A stretch of DNA of 64,000 nt from Paragyromitra xinjiangensis (taxonomy: Eukaryota > Ascomycota > Pezizomycetes > Pezizales > Discinaceae). Under the pieces are notes generated by a model. That model saw nothing but the letters and a program-made list of their open reading frames with translations, made no database searches and was not told the origin of the DNA. The stretch covers positions 806,001 through 870,000 of the forward strand of contig JBCAMK010000016.1 of assembly GCA_038503065.1 (NCBI GenBank). The letters run 5' to 3'. The first letter of the stretch is position 1. Each line of letters begins with the position of its first letter. This document shows, piece by piece, positions 31,939 to 42,363 of the stretch. The position numbers and the translations under genes are program-made.

Positions 31939-33227
31939 GACTGGGAGACATCCGCAGCCGTGAAAGAAGGTAATGGGTCGATGGACCCTAACGAAGAAGA
32001 AGAAGCAGCAGGAGCAGTGTTGACCAAAGCTCCCCTCATTGCCGGTTTCTTTGGCGCTGAGGGGCAATTGGCATAGGAATGGTTTTCGCCCGCGCAGAAC
32101 ATACATTTGCCAGTAGAACGACGCCACTGTTTCTCGAGATCCGAAAGCTTCTTTCGTCCATTAACCATGGTGAATCGTTGGTCTAGTGGAGGGCGTGAAA
32201 GGTTACTAGTTCTACCGAAAGAAAGATCCATGGGGGCGAGTCCACCAGGAACATGGGATGGGTGAGAGGTGAAGGCGGCCAGTGCAGGGGCAATGAATTG
32301 TCCCATATTGCTCCGCTTGGATCCCTTCTTTTCTTCCTTTCTTGCCCTGATGCGATTGTCCGGACGAAGTAGATGGGTGGTGAGGGTGTTGAAGGTGGTG
32401 GGGGGATTCGGAAGGATAACCATGGCTTCCTTGAGTTCTTCAGACATTCCGTATTCCAGAGCATCCATTTTTGCCCTTTCCTCGTACATTAAGTGGCCCA
32501 TGATTCGTTGGAAGTCCGCCAAGTAAGCGGAAAATTCACGCTTACCTTGCCGAAGTTGGTGGAGTTCTCTTCTCGCTGTACCCATTGGATCAGGGTCACT
32601 GAAAGCTGTTTCCAAGGCGGTGATGAGTTCGGCAGCGGATGCCCATGTGGTCAGGCCAGTAGGGAGGACAGTGTGGCGGATTTGCTCAAGAGCAGCCCCT
32701 TCCAAACGGTTGATGGTGTACAGAATCTTATTGTTCTCATCGGTGAATCTGTCATGGTTGACTGAGAGCTTGGAACGAAGTTGCAGTACAAAGCCAGGGA
32801 GCTTCTCATGAAACCCGTCAAATTTTTCTGGGTCTGGCATTTTTTCAGATCGGTGGGAGGCAGGGCGTAGGTTCTGATCAGGCGGGGGTAACGCTGGGGT
32901 CGCCACATGTTGGGCTTGGCCAAGTTGAGTGCGAAGGCTGTTTCGCTTTTGACGAAGTCTGTTGATGGTGGAGGTGGCTTGGGTATAATTCTCGGTTAAA
33001 TTGGTGAGCTGAAGCTGGGTGGTGTTGGCTGCAAGCTCCACCTGTCCCCTCTCGTCTTCCAGGAGGTCGACCTGGGCCTCTAGTCCTTGAACATGACTCA
33101 ATAGCTGTGTATACAGGGCACTGAGGTCTGCTTCTGCCAGCGATTCAAAACGGGTTTGAGTAGGAAAGATCCAGACTTCCGGAGCTGGATCGTTGGTCTG
33201 TGGTGCAGGGTTGGGTACTGCTGCCAT
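31926..33227 (-). CDS. G gag, 433 aa
   Basis: Starts at ATG 33227. A coiled-coil-like region (~residues 35-105) precedes the capsid-type domain (KFDGFHEKLPGFVLQLRSKL; TARRELHQLRQGKREFSAYL; FQRIMGHLMYEERAKMDALEYGM), as in Ty3/Gypsy gag (retrotrans_gag family). Near the C-terminus is a CCHC knuckle, CMFCAGENHSYANC (CX2CX4HX4C). The frame is intact from start to stop, unlike pol. It overlaps pol through the -1 frameshift signal. Confidence 0.9.
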   Translation of the reverse strand: MAAVPNPAPQTNDPAPEVWIFPTQTRFESLAEADLSALYTQLLSHVQGLEAQVDLLEDERGQVELAANTTQLQLTNLTENYTQATSTINRLRQKRNSLRTQLGQAQHVATPALPPPDQNLRPASHRSEKMPDPEKFDGFHEKLPGFVLQLRSKLSVNHDRFTDENNKILYTINRLEGAALEQIRHTVLPTGLTTWASAAELITALETAFSDPDPMGTARRELHQLRQGKREFSAYLADFQRIMGHLMYEERAKMDALEYGMSEELKEAMVILPNPPTTFNTLTTHLLRPDNRIRARKEEKKGSKRSNMGQFIAPALAAFTSHPSHVPGGLAPMDLSFGRTSNLSRPPLDQRFTMVNGRKKLSDLEKQWRRSTGKCMFCAGENHSYANCPSAPKKPAMRGALVNTAPAASSSSLGSIDPLPSFTAADVSQSLNF

Positions 33228-33479
33228 GGTGAGGTGAGTGGGGGTGGATCCCTAGGTGATTTTGGAAATCATGGAGGGGATCGCGTTGGTCCGTAGGTAT
33301 TCATCGTCCAGCCAGTAAGGTATTACCGGTAAAAGTTCAGAAGATTTTGAGGTTTGTTTTCGGGGTGTGGCACAGGGGAATAATCGAGCGACGAGTTGGT
33401 AACTCCAAGGGGCTAAGGTCATGAAGAGATCCTGAGTTTATGGATCACTGGTGAGGGGTGTGGATGAGGAAGCAACGTA
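33228..33479 (-). other. G leader between S1 and gag
   Basis: A 252-bp stretch upstream of the gag ATG, with no ORF of note. If S1 were an LTR, the primer-binding site should begin at about 33479 (minus: TACGTTGCTTCC). I do not recognise that as complementary to a common initiator tRNA 3' end. Confidence 0.4.
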
Positions 33480-33703
33480 ATCTCAAGGAACGGGGTCTTC
33501 GTCAAGCCCTTCAGTATCCCCGAAGGTGAGCAGTACTACTTGAAGGAGACTTCGCTACGATGATCGTACTATGTTTTTCACAGGCCTCACATAGTGTAAG
33601 AATCGAAGTGATTCTGGGGTGCGACAGTGACAGCAGCGATGATGTTTCTGAAGTAGAAACAGAGATGTTATTTGTTTAACAGAGTGGTAGAAGTAAGGTA
33701 AGA
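33480..33703 (-). repeat. S1: 5' segment of G (LTR-like)
   Basis: 224 bp repeated at 23742-25616 (with element C inside). It begins on the minus strand TTTCTTACCTTACTTC and ends CCTTGAGAT. Its 5' edge directly abuts the (ATT)n tail of LINE Q, and the edge of the other copy abuts the tail of G itself. Confidence 0.6.
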
Positions 33704-33900
33704 AATAATAATAAATTTTATTTCGCATAGAAGAAACTTAATGCTTATCGCGCGCCTACCAAACCGCCAAAAAGAATAAATACATAAACGGTTAACTTAT
33801 TAGACCCACGCAACATGGAACAAATTCAAACATAAATGTCATGCGACAGGTAAAGGAAAATAACATAAAACCTTAACTGATAAACTAGCGAAAGGAAAAC

Positions 33901-35222
33901 TTAAACCTCCATCGGGACTTCCTTCCCTTTGCCTTTGTTGATGATGGCTTGTTTGACCCTTGATGGACAATTTGGGTCGTCGGCTTTGTGGCCAGGTCTG
34001 CCGGGGCAGTTGGCACATCGGATGGGTGGATGAGTGCATGAGGAACCTCCTTTACAGGAGGAACACTTATGATTGCGGGTGAGATGGGGTTCGGCGCAAA
34101 CAGCGCAACGACCAGTATTGTGCTTGCACATGGTTGTAGCGTGACCATAGGCAAAGCATTTCCTGCATTGGGTGTCGGGTTGGAATGAAACATAGGGTTG
34201 AACTTTGCAGTTCCAGTTGAACATGATGAAGCTCTTAACACCAAGGGTAGCCATGTTGTAGGAGCCATTGAAGGAGAGAACCATGGAGGAGTGAGCTTTT
34301 CCTTCATGGGGCTGAGGAGAGGAGAGCCATCGTGGGAGTTGAGCTAGTGTGAGGAAAGGGTAAGCAACCTTGAGTTCAGAAGCCACAAGGTTGCCTGCTT
34401 CAGTTCCATTGCCGACGGAGGTGGGGATGCCGTGAACAATGAACTTTGACCAGACTTGATTGATATGGATGGAAGTGACTGAGATCCCTTCTTCCTGTAG
34501 GGCTTCTCCAATTTCCTTAGCATAAACATCTACAACTGAGGCCAGAGTATCGAGCGGTGTTTCAAGAATGATGTTGTTGCGGGGAGTATGTCATGCCATG
34601 ATAACCCTGGTACCAGTGCTATCAAGGACTTTGTTGACCACAGTTTTGATCCTGTCGTCGGTGGGTGGGTTGGGAATGGGGCCCTCAACTTGGACTACCA
34701 GTTCACGATTGACTCTGGTATAGTTGGGTTTGATGAGGGGAGCGGGTTTGGGTTTGGTGGGTTTGGGAGCTGAAGCTGGAGCAGAGACTACAGCAGCCCA
34801 GTTAACTGGGGGTGGAGGGGGAGTGTTGGTTGTGGAGACCAAGGCTGCGAGTGGTGCTGGTGCGATTGGAGGGAGGGGAGGGGGAAAGGGTCAGTTGGCA
34901 AGTTTAAGAACTTGCGAACGGAGATCACGAGACTCGGTGTGAAGGCGAGCTATCTCCGTCTGAAGCTGGGTGATGGTTTTGAGGAGGGGGAAGGTGGCAT
35001 GGTGAGAAGACCAAGCTTGAAAGCTAGCCATGAGCCATAGGTCATGGTTAGGAAAGGAGGCTTTACAGCCAGTGTAATCGACGCTGAGATTGAAGCCTGA
35101 CTCAAAGTCAGAGTCGACTGGTGGGCATGGGGGTAGGTTAGAGTCCTGAGACTCTGGGAGGGGGGACTGGCTCCATGGGATTTGGCCAGAGTGTTGAGTG
35201 AAGGTGGTAGGAGGGAGAGGGA
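33901..35222 (-). pseudogene. LINE Q ORF1, 3' part
   Basis: Homologous to the T ORF1: VDYTGCKASFPNHDLWLMA, then a proline-rich linker, then the conserved gag domain and knuckles CRKCFAYGHATTMC, CAVCAEPHLTRNHKC and CANCPGRPGHKADDPNC. Broken by a TGA at 34591-34593, where T has CGC (the likely ancestor codon is CGA), and by other changes around 34386-34900. The frame stops at 33901. Confidence 0.75.
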
Positions 35223-35235
35223 GAGGGTTGAGTGG

Positions 35236-35705
35236 TATTTATTTATTTATTTATTTATTGCTCATATTGCATAAATCCGTAACGGATATGGCATACAGTG
35301 AAAGGAAACCCCATGACCACACAATAACTAACAAAGGAAAATCCTCCGCGAACATGAACCAACTAATTAGTAGATATCCACATCAGATATCCCTTTGCGA
35401 AAAACAGAAGAAACATAAATCAAAACAAAATAACAAAAGGAAAATAACAAAAGAAGAAATAACAATTTTTATCTCAAAGTTCTACCGAACAGTAGAAACG
35501 AACGGAATATCAATCGACAGGGTAAAATCATAGGGAAATACTCAAACAGTTTTTATAATCAGAGATCCTCCACACGGTCATATTCCATCTCACCCCACTT
35601 TCAGGGTATTCATCAGTTTTCTATCGTCCTTCACCATCGCATGCTTTGGGCCTATAGCCCGTTCTTTACTAGCCGTTCTCTCTTTCTCCTTCGCTCTCTT
35701 CCTGC
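35236..35705 (-). repeat. LINE R 3' UTR and tail
   Basis: Contains GGGCTATAGGCCCAAAGC (minus ~35661-35644), also present in LINEs 3a and 3b, the hairpin at 35275-35287 and the (AAAT)n tail at 35236-35260. These shared elements make R the likely RT donor for 3a and 3b. Confidence 0.7.
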
Positions 35706-38700
35706 TTATAAGTGGTTGTAGAGGTATATTCCTTGGTGGGAGTACCTGTTGTCTTCTTGTCGTTCCAGGGTCCAATTTCTGGTAGCAATTTGGGTTGGTG
35801 TGAGGAATGTTTCAATGGTGGCAGCCAGGCCAGCATTGGTATGCATCGCAGTTCTCCATGTGAGTGGCATTGGTTTAAGGGCTGCTTTGAGTGCTTTGCG
35901 ATGGGTAGGAAGTGGTTCCTGGCCACACTCTAGCAGTAGGTGTTGTGGTGTTTGGTTATCGAAGCCACATTTGCATTTAGTGTCTTCAATGTTGTTGGTA
36001 GGGATTCTGGCGAGGTAGGATTTGGTGTATCCATGTCCGGTTCTCATTTGAGTGATGGTGGAGGCTGTTCTTCTGGGGATGTTTCCCCTCAGCGGGGCAC
36101 TTGGTTTCAGTGCTGGTTGTCCGTAGTAGCTGCGGCCTTTCTTTGCCTGCTTCCATTTGGCTTTCCATGTCGTCAGGGAGTGTTCCTTGATGTTTCTCTT
36201 GAGGTATGTGATGGAGGTGAGGACATCTGATTCTATCCTGGTTCCTTGGGCTCCTATCTTGGCGAGCTTATCAGCTAGCTCGTTGCCAGCAACGTTGACA
36301 TGTCCTGGTACCCAATAAACATGGGTTTTGATGCCACTGTCTTCGAGTTGAAGCAAGTTGTTGCAAGCTTCAATGACCAGGTGTTAGCCTAGCATAGGGA
36401 GGGGTGTTGTCATTCGTTGTACTGCTGCTTGGTTGTCACAGTAGATGTAGACATTGTTTGTCAGGTGAGGTGATCGCTGTACTTGTAGGATTGCATGCTT
36501 AGTGGCTTTTGCAATACCATAAAGTTCTGCGTCGAAGACTTCATTTTCTTTGCCGAGGTGGTAGGATTTGTTGACCACAGCGTGACCTCTGCGGAAACCA
36601 GCAACTCCAGCTCCTGTTTTGCCTTCCAGGAGGGAGCCATCAGTGTAGAATACTAGGCGATCAGTCCTAGTACTGTCTCCAGCTGTGTGGTTCCGATGGT
36701 TTTCTGCTGCTGCGTCTTTGTCTGCAGGGTCAATGTAGATGTCTATGGTGTTTTGGTGCCATGGTGGACATGCCAGATTGCCTATGCATTCAATCTCTGA
36801 TTGTGGCTGGACCCATTTGTTGGTAGATGCCAGTATCCTATGTAGTCTTGTTTCGTATTTGGGGGAAATGGTGGTTTGGTGCCATGGAGTGTTGTTGGAG
36901 CTATCTGGGTTGTCGTTTTCCTGGGTTGAAGGCCAGGAGTCAGGGCAGAGGGAGGTGATGGGATGGGTGTTGGGTAGGGAAAGGACTTGGAGTGCATATT
37001 TCCTTTGCAACTCGTCCAGTCTGATTGGGGTAGGGAGGAGTCCTGTCTCTGCTTCCAGGGCATGGACAGGTGAGGTTCTGAAGGCTCCAGCAATCTTGCG
37101 CATTGCTTGGTTTTGGACTTTCTGGATGGTGTTGCTGAGTCCAATCTGCCCGTTCCACCATACTTCAGCTCCGAAGTCACTGATGGTGGCTACACAGGTT
37201 TGGTAGAGTTGGCGGAGTGCTTTGTAACTCAGTCCTCTTTCTGTGCTCGCGAGACGGGAGATAGCCATGAAGGCTTGAAGTGCGGAGGCAGCTTTGGTCT
37301 TCACATGATGCTTGAATGTGAGTTTGCGGTCAAACCAGACACCCAGCCATCGCTGGACATCTGCAGCCTCAATCACGTTGCCATCAGGCATTGTGACTTT
37401 GGCTTCATCAGAGGTGTCAGTTGTTCGTCTGGAGTGGAAGTGAGTGAGTTCTGTCTTTGGATTGTCAAAGTACAAGGCATTTTTCTCACCCCATTCGGAG
37501 GAGGTGAGTGCCATTGCTTCCAGTGTTCGAGTGTTTTCTGCTTCAGACTTTCCTGTAACCAGAAGGCCCACATCATCAACATAGCTGGGGCAGGTGGAAT
37601 CAGGATTTTTTTCTTCTAGCTCGTTGAACAACGGAGCCAGGTAGAGGAGGAAGAGGATAGGGGAGGTTGGAGATCCTTGTGGGATGCCAGTTTGAATGGG
37701 TGCCATGGATTCAATTTCACCGTCGAATGCAATGCAGGCTGTTCGATTGCTGAGGAAGGAGTCCACCCATCGGCAGATGGGAAGTGGGAGGTCCAGTTCT
37801 ATCATGGTCTTGATCAGTCGTCGTTTGAATACAAAATCATATGCACCTTTCACGTCCATGCAAAGTGCAGAGAGTGTTAGGCCTTTCTTTTTGGCTGCAT
37901 CGGCAAGCGTGCTGATAAGCATGCAAGCATCCACAGCTGATCTTTTTGGTCGACCTCCAATTTGCCATCTATGGAGAAGGTGATATCTTTCTGCCATAAA
38001 TGCTAATCGGGTTGCTATGATCTTTTCTGAGACTTTGCCAAGGCAGTTGAGGAGTGATACTGGTCTGTAGGCTTTTGCTATCGTATAGTCAGGTTTATTA
38101 GCCTTTCTAATGATTGCAATTGTAGCTTCACGCCATATGGTTGGGTGGTACCCTGCTTTCATGGTGGCTTTGTAGAAGGAGTTGAACTGCGTTGGGTCGA
38201 CTTGGTATGCTTTTTGAATGCATAGGAAGCCGATTCCATCAGGTCCAGGGGCTTTCTTTGGTGCTGAGGTCATGATTGCTTTCCGAATCTCATCGTTGGT
38301 GAGGTCTTTCCATGGGATCTTGTGTTTTCCTGCTGGAACAGGTTCATCAAGTTCCACTGAGGGAGGGGGAGGGAATAGAGTTGCTCGGAAGAGATTGGCT
38401 TTCTCTTCAAAGGTTTTGGACTCTTGGAGGGTGGTGGGATTGTGTAGGGTGGGGGTGCGTTCACATCTGCGAGGCTTGGTGTACCTCATTGCTGTGAAGA
38501 CATCTTTTCCGTGAGCTTCTTCTAGGAATGTATTCCAGTGTTCACTTTTTGCTGTTCAGATTCGTCTGAAGTAGGATGTTCGCAGGTTTTTGAATCTTCG
38601 CCACATGGCTGGAGTCTGATCTGTTCTCCAGTCCCTGAGGGCTGTCTTCATATGCATCAGCAAAAACAAACGACATTCCTCTGTGGCCTATTTGACCTCT

Positions 38701-39924
38701 GTGGCCTATTTGGCTCCTATTTGGCCTCTGTGGCCTCTGCAGAGGTCAACATTCCTCTGTGGAGGTTTCCGAGGAAATTTTGATATTTTCCTCTGCAGAG
38801 GCCACAGAGGCCACAGAGGTCCAAATAGGAGCCAAATAGGTCACAGAGGTAAGAACATGATCCTAATTTCAAATAGGTCATTTTTTGTTCTTGCTGATGT
38901 GTCTGCGTCCTTCTTTGATGTCTTCATTCCACCAAGGTTTGGCGAAGGGCGATGGTTTTCGTTTGGGCACATGGATGTTAGCAGCTGCTATGATTGAATC
39001 TCGTAGGTGTTGAGCTGCTTCGTCTAGGTTTGAATGGGTTGGGTGGGAGTGTAGGAACTCCCAGGTGTCTTTAGTAGTGATGGAGGAAAGGGTGAAAGTT
39101 TGTTGGAAGCCGTCCTAGTCCGCCTTGGCCCAATTAAATTGTTCCGTTGATGGTGGGGGGGCACATTTCAAAGAGTCGGAAGCAATTTCAAACTGAACCA
39201 CTTCATGGTCGGATCCTGTTGCAAGGTCTTCCATGACTACCCAGTTCATAATCAAGTCTGTCATCGGTGAGGAGGAGAAGGCAAGATCCAAAACGGATCT
39301 GCCAGTGCCTGTTGGGTAGTTGTAGGTATAAATGTCAGGTTCGTTAATGAGGGTGTAATTGAATTCTTCTAGTATAGCTAGAAGAGCTTCATGTCGTTTT
39401 GGTGAACGGACTCGTGAGTCCCAGAGAGGATGGTGGGCATTGAAGTCACCTGCCATGATACAGCGTTCTGGTAGCTTTAGTCCCACAAGTACACCTTCAA
39501 CTGTGTATTGCGGGTGGCTGTCAGGAGATCGTTGTGATGCTGCAGGTTGTTCATTGTAGATGTTGAGGAGGGTAAAGGAAGGAATGGAGGGGGTTGACAG
39601 CTCTATGGCCTGTACATCTTCGTTATTGATGATGTCGGGCCTTGGCTGATATTTCAGGAAGAGGTTGGTTTTTGATATAAAGGTCATGGTTCGAGGGCGG
39701 TTAATACAGCTCGGAATCATTCTTGCGAATGACCCATGAGATATTGATGTCCAGGAGTTTGGTGGTGCGTCAGGGGAAGTATCAGGCATAACAAAGGGTT
39801 CTTGAATAATAACTATATCAGCCGTTTCTGAGGCTGAGTCGAGGAGGGATAACATAACATTTTGGTTTCTTCGGCAGTTGTGTTGCATCAGGCGAATCTT
39901 GTGTGGGTTTGGTTGCACAATCAT
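35706..39924 (-). pseudogene. LINE R ORF2: endonuclease-RT-RNase H, with three stops and element E
   Basis: ATG 39924 overlaps the ORF1 TGA as ATGA. Endonuclease: IIQEPFV, AGDFNAHHPLWD, SVLDLAF, GSDHEVV. TAG at 39115-39117 replaces a probable TGG. Element E (38655-38899) follows, and removing it plus one TG (247 bp) restores the frame. TGA at 38556-38558 is probably from CGA. RT: APGPDGIGF, AYRPVSLLNC, CMDVKGAYD, GIPQGSPTSP, YVDDVGLL. RNase H: FYTDGSLLEG, FDAELYGI, YCDNQAAVQ. TAA at 36384-36386 is probably from CAA. The rest of RNase H (WVPGHVNVAGNELADKLAK) and CKCGFDNQTPQHLLLEC close the protein. Confidence 0.88.
38655..38899. mobile_element. Element E: 245-bp CATCAG-ended element
   Basis: CATCAGCAAAAACAAACG at the left and TTTTTTGTTCTTGCTGATG at the right, flanked by TG on both sides. 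The interior is built from CCTCTGTGGCC and CCTATTTGG units, and the right half repeats them inverted (GGCCACAGAGG, CCAAATAGG), so a single strand could fold almost end to end. It shares ends and length with D but not interior sequence. Confidence 0.88.
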
Positions 39925-41525
39925 TGTTCCACCATGATGTCTTTTTCAGTTCGGGAGAGGTCTGGGCGTGCAACACAGGATCTGTCAGTGGCTTTATGTG
40001 TGCCACCACAGTTGATGCATTTGGGAGGCATGTGGGCGCAGGAGTCAGTGGCTCTGCAAGTCCCACAGAAGTGCTTGTTGGTAGCATGGTCGTGTCCACA
40101 GTAGGCACAGGCTGGCTTGGTGGAGGGGCATCTCTGGAACTTGTGTCCAAACTTTTGACAGTTAGAACATTGGTCCCCAGGGCGCGCAGTCAAGTAGGCT
40201 CCGGTCCTGTGTCTTTGGCCGAAGATGAGGATTCCGTTTTTGATCAGTTTGTTGTACATGCTTTTGCTGGTGATGGCAATCATCACCGAGCTGTGGGACT
40301 TTCCGTTTCTCTTGTTGGGGTGGGTCATGTAGCGAGGAGGTGCTGCCAGTTTGAGATCACTGTTTTGGTATTCCAGTTCATTTTGCAGGTCACTCATGCC
40401 GGTACGATTGTCGGGGTATTCCATGATTGGGACTCCGTGAATGGCAACCTTGTGCCAGGACTCCTGTTTGGAGAGAAAGAGAGCTTTCTCATCGCTTTCC
40501 TTCACAACTTTCTCAATGGTGGCCTTGTGCAGGTCAAAGTCAGTGCTGGTGAATCCATTGCGAGTGTAGAGCAGGAGATTTGCTTTCAGGTTCCAGGAGA
40601 TTCCTGAGATCTGGAGGCTTTCTGGTGCTTTGGCAGTCAGGAGTTCTTTGTTGATGGTATTGCGCAGGACAAGGAGATTGAGGCTTTCTTCTTTCTGATC
40701 ACCACTGCGTTGGACAATCATGTTCTTGGTGAGTTCTGGGGTTGGGGTTGTGGGGGTGTCAGTGTTGGCCTTCGCAGGCTTTCCATCTTTCGCCACAGTG
40801 GCCCAAGTCTTTGGTGCAGGAGGTGGAGGAGGGGGAGGAGGTGCTGGCACGTTTTCAGTTGCCTTTCCCTTTCCCTTGTTCTTCTTGGGTTGTTGGGGAG
40901 CGGTGGGGATTGTTGTTGCTGTGATTGCTGGTACGACAGGAGTTGCTTTCAGGGTGCGATGGATTGAATCCACTTTCCCGATCACAGTGTGGCTCATGGA
41001 GCCCAGGGAGGTTGAGATTTGGGTGGTGAGGTTGCTAACCATCATCTTGAGCTCAGCGATTTCCTTGTTCAGGTGTTCATTCTGTGCCATGAGGTGCTGG
41101 TTGACATCGTTTTGACTCATTGGGAGTGCAAAGTAGCTGGGAGTGCATTTGGGAGGGGGAGCAGATTGCTGTTGGTTGCCAAAGGTTCTCTTTGACGGGC
41201 CAGCTGCGGATCTGGTCCTGGTCATTGGTTCTGGCTCGTAGGTGAGATCAATTCCTCCCAAAGTGTTCCTAAATGATAGAGGATGTGTGGGGGAGTTGCC
41301 AGCTGAGGAGAAGAATGGTGGTGGGAGTGTAATCTTGCGAGCAAATGGTGCCGGGAGAGGTTTGGTGGTGGAGGAAATAGGGTCGCTGCTCATGATGTCT
41401 GGAGCATGCTGGCTGACATTCAAGAATCGGTTGGTGGCCATCATGGTAGGGCTGGAGGGAGGTGAAGATGGAGGTACGACAGGAAGTTCCGTGTCGTCTT
41501 GCATTTCATCCCCGTGGGCCGACAT
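39921..41525 (-). CDS. LINE R ORF1 (gag-like, CCHC), 534 aa, intact
   Basis: ATG 41525 (MSAHGDEMQ). A helical region (~residues 140-200: QHLMAQNEHLNKEIAELKMM) is followed by a Pro-rich linker and a conserved domain. The C-terminal knuckles are CSNCQKFGHKFQRC, CAYCGHDHATNKHFC and CINCGGTHKATDRSC. Its TGA overlaps the ORF2 start as ATGA. It remains uninterrupted although ORF2 is decayed. Confidence 0.9.
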   Translation of the reverse strand: MSAHGDEMQDDTELPVVPPSSPPSSPTMMATNRFLNVSQHAPDIMSSDPISSTTKPLPAPFARKITLPPPFFSSAGNSPTHPLSFRNTLGGIDLTYEPEPMTRTRSAAGPSKRTFGNQQQSAPPPKCTPSYFALPMSQNDVNQHLMAQNEHLNKEIAELKMMVSNLTTQISTSLGSMSHTVIGKVDSIHRTLKATPVVPAITATTIPTAPQQPKKNKGKGKATENVPAPPPPPPPPAPKTWATVAKDGKPAKANTDTPTTPTPELTKNMIVQRSGDQKEESLNLLVLRNTINKELLTAKAPESLQISGISWNLKANLLLYTRNGFTSTDFDLHKATIEKVVKESDEKALFLSKQESWHKVAIHGVPIMEYPDNRTGMSDLQNELEYQNSDLKLAAPPRYMTHPNKRNGKSHSSVMIAITSKSMYNKLIKNGILIFGQRHRTGAYLTARPGDQCSNCQKFGHKFQRCPSTKPACAYCGHDHATNKHFCGTCRATDSCAHMPPKCINCGGTHKATDRSCVARPDLSRTEKDIMVEQ

Positions 41526-42065
41526 GGTTCCGGAAATTTTCGGAAATTTTCGTGTAACAGAAACTAAAAATAAATTGCCTAGACAAAAGTTGATTGGACG
41601 TTGAAGACCGGAGGCTGATTGGGTTCCACCGATGGAATGTTCCAGAAGGTAGCAGGTGATGTGCTGTCAGTTAGAATTGCAATATTCCGAGATTTCTGGC
41701 GATTTCTGGCGATAAAATGAGTACTACTCGGGCGCCTGTGGGCCAATTTGGCTGAAACTAAAAATCCTGGGCCGTAGTATGTAGGCGGCGTGGATGTGCA
41801 AGTTTCAAGTCAATCGGACAAGAACTGGTTGACTGGCGACGATTTTGAGGGGGGGCTCGGCAGGTTTTTTGGTGGGGTGAGCCCCAAAGAGGGGAAATGA
41901 AGGGGAAAATCACAACAACTTCTGCAATAGAAGAGATGGATTTCCTAGGAGGTGTAGAAGGGGGTAAAAGGGGGCGCTGATTCCGAATATGAAGTTGGTT
42001 TGATGATATCTCTGTTGGTTGTGGAGTTATTTTCGAAAATTCGTCCTGGTAGAATGGTTGTCGCT
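41526..42065 (-). promoter_or_regulatory. LINE R 5' UTR
   Basis: 540 bp between the insertion point and ORF1. It contains CTTGTCCGATTGACTTG-like wording reminiscent of the 3a/3b 5' UTR monomers, and two adjacent TTTCTGGCGA repeats (plus strand 41692-41712). A long open frame spanning this region and Q is a composite, not a gene. Confidence 0.45.
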
Positions 42066-42363
42066 GAGGGTTGAGTTGTGTTTCTTCAACTCCAGAGCTC
42101 ATCTCCGTATCCTGAACAGGGCCTGGGGTGGATGCGCGTGAGAATGTGGGGAAAATAACCCCGTTGAAATCAGGGTGATGTGGGTGAGCGGGACAGTCAA
42201 TGCCCGCTTGGATCCAGTCATGGTTATTGGTAGCGGAGAAGTGGCCTAGGAGCTTCTCCCAATGGAGGGGACAGGGAACAAATCTGCCCGCAGGTTGTGG
42301 GATCTCGGGAATGAGACCTGGTGGATGCTGTGGGAGTTTCTGGGGCGGGGCAGGAGTGTCAAA

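Larger units (their letters stand above)
25617..33703 (-). mobile_element. G: Ty3/Gypsy chromodomain retrotransposon with a LINE-like 3' tail
   Basis: On the minus strand it reads: 5' segment S1 (33703-33480), leader (33479-33228), gag, a -1 frameshift site, pol (protease, RT, RNase H, integrase, chromodomain), then a 1.45-kb 3' block that ends in the LINE S/T-type tail hairpin. It is interrupted by a solo LTR (30804-31825) and element D (30069-30315). Pol has extra stops and a protease frameshift, so it is dead. No definite LTR pair was found (see G'). Confidence 0.75.
35236..42065 (-). mobile_element. LINE R: full-length autonomous-type non-LTR element inserted in Q
   Basis: 6.83 kb with a 13-bp target duplication, GAGGGTTGAGTGG (35223-35235) and GAGGGTTGAGTTG (42066-42078), 12 of 13 identical. 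Order on the minus strand: 5' UTR (42065-41526), ORF1, ORF2, 470-bp 3' UTR with hairpin ATCCGTTACGGAT, and an (AAAT)n tail. Q ORF1 codons are continuous across the removed R. Domain content (endonuclease, RT, RNase H) is Tad/I-like, but the protein is distinct from LINE family 1 and S. Confidence 0.88.
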
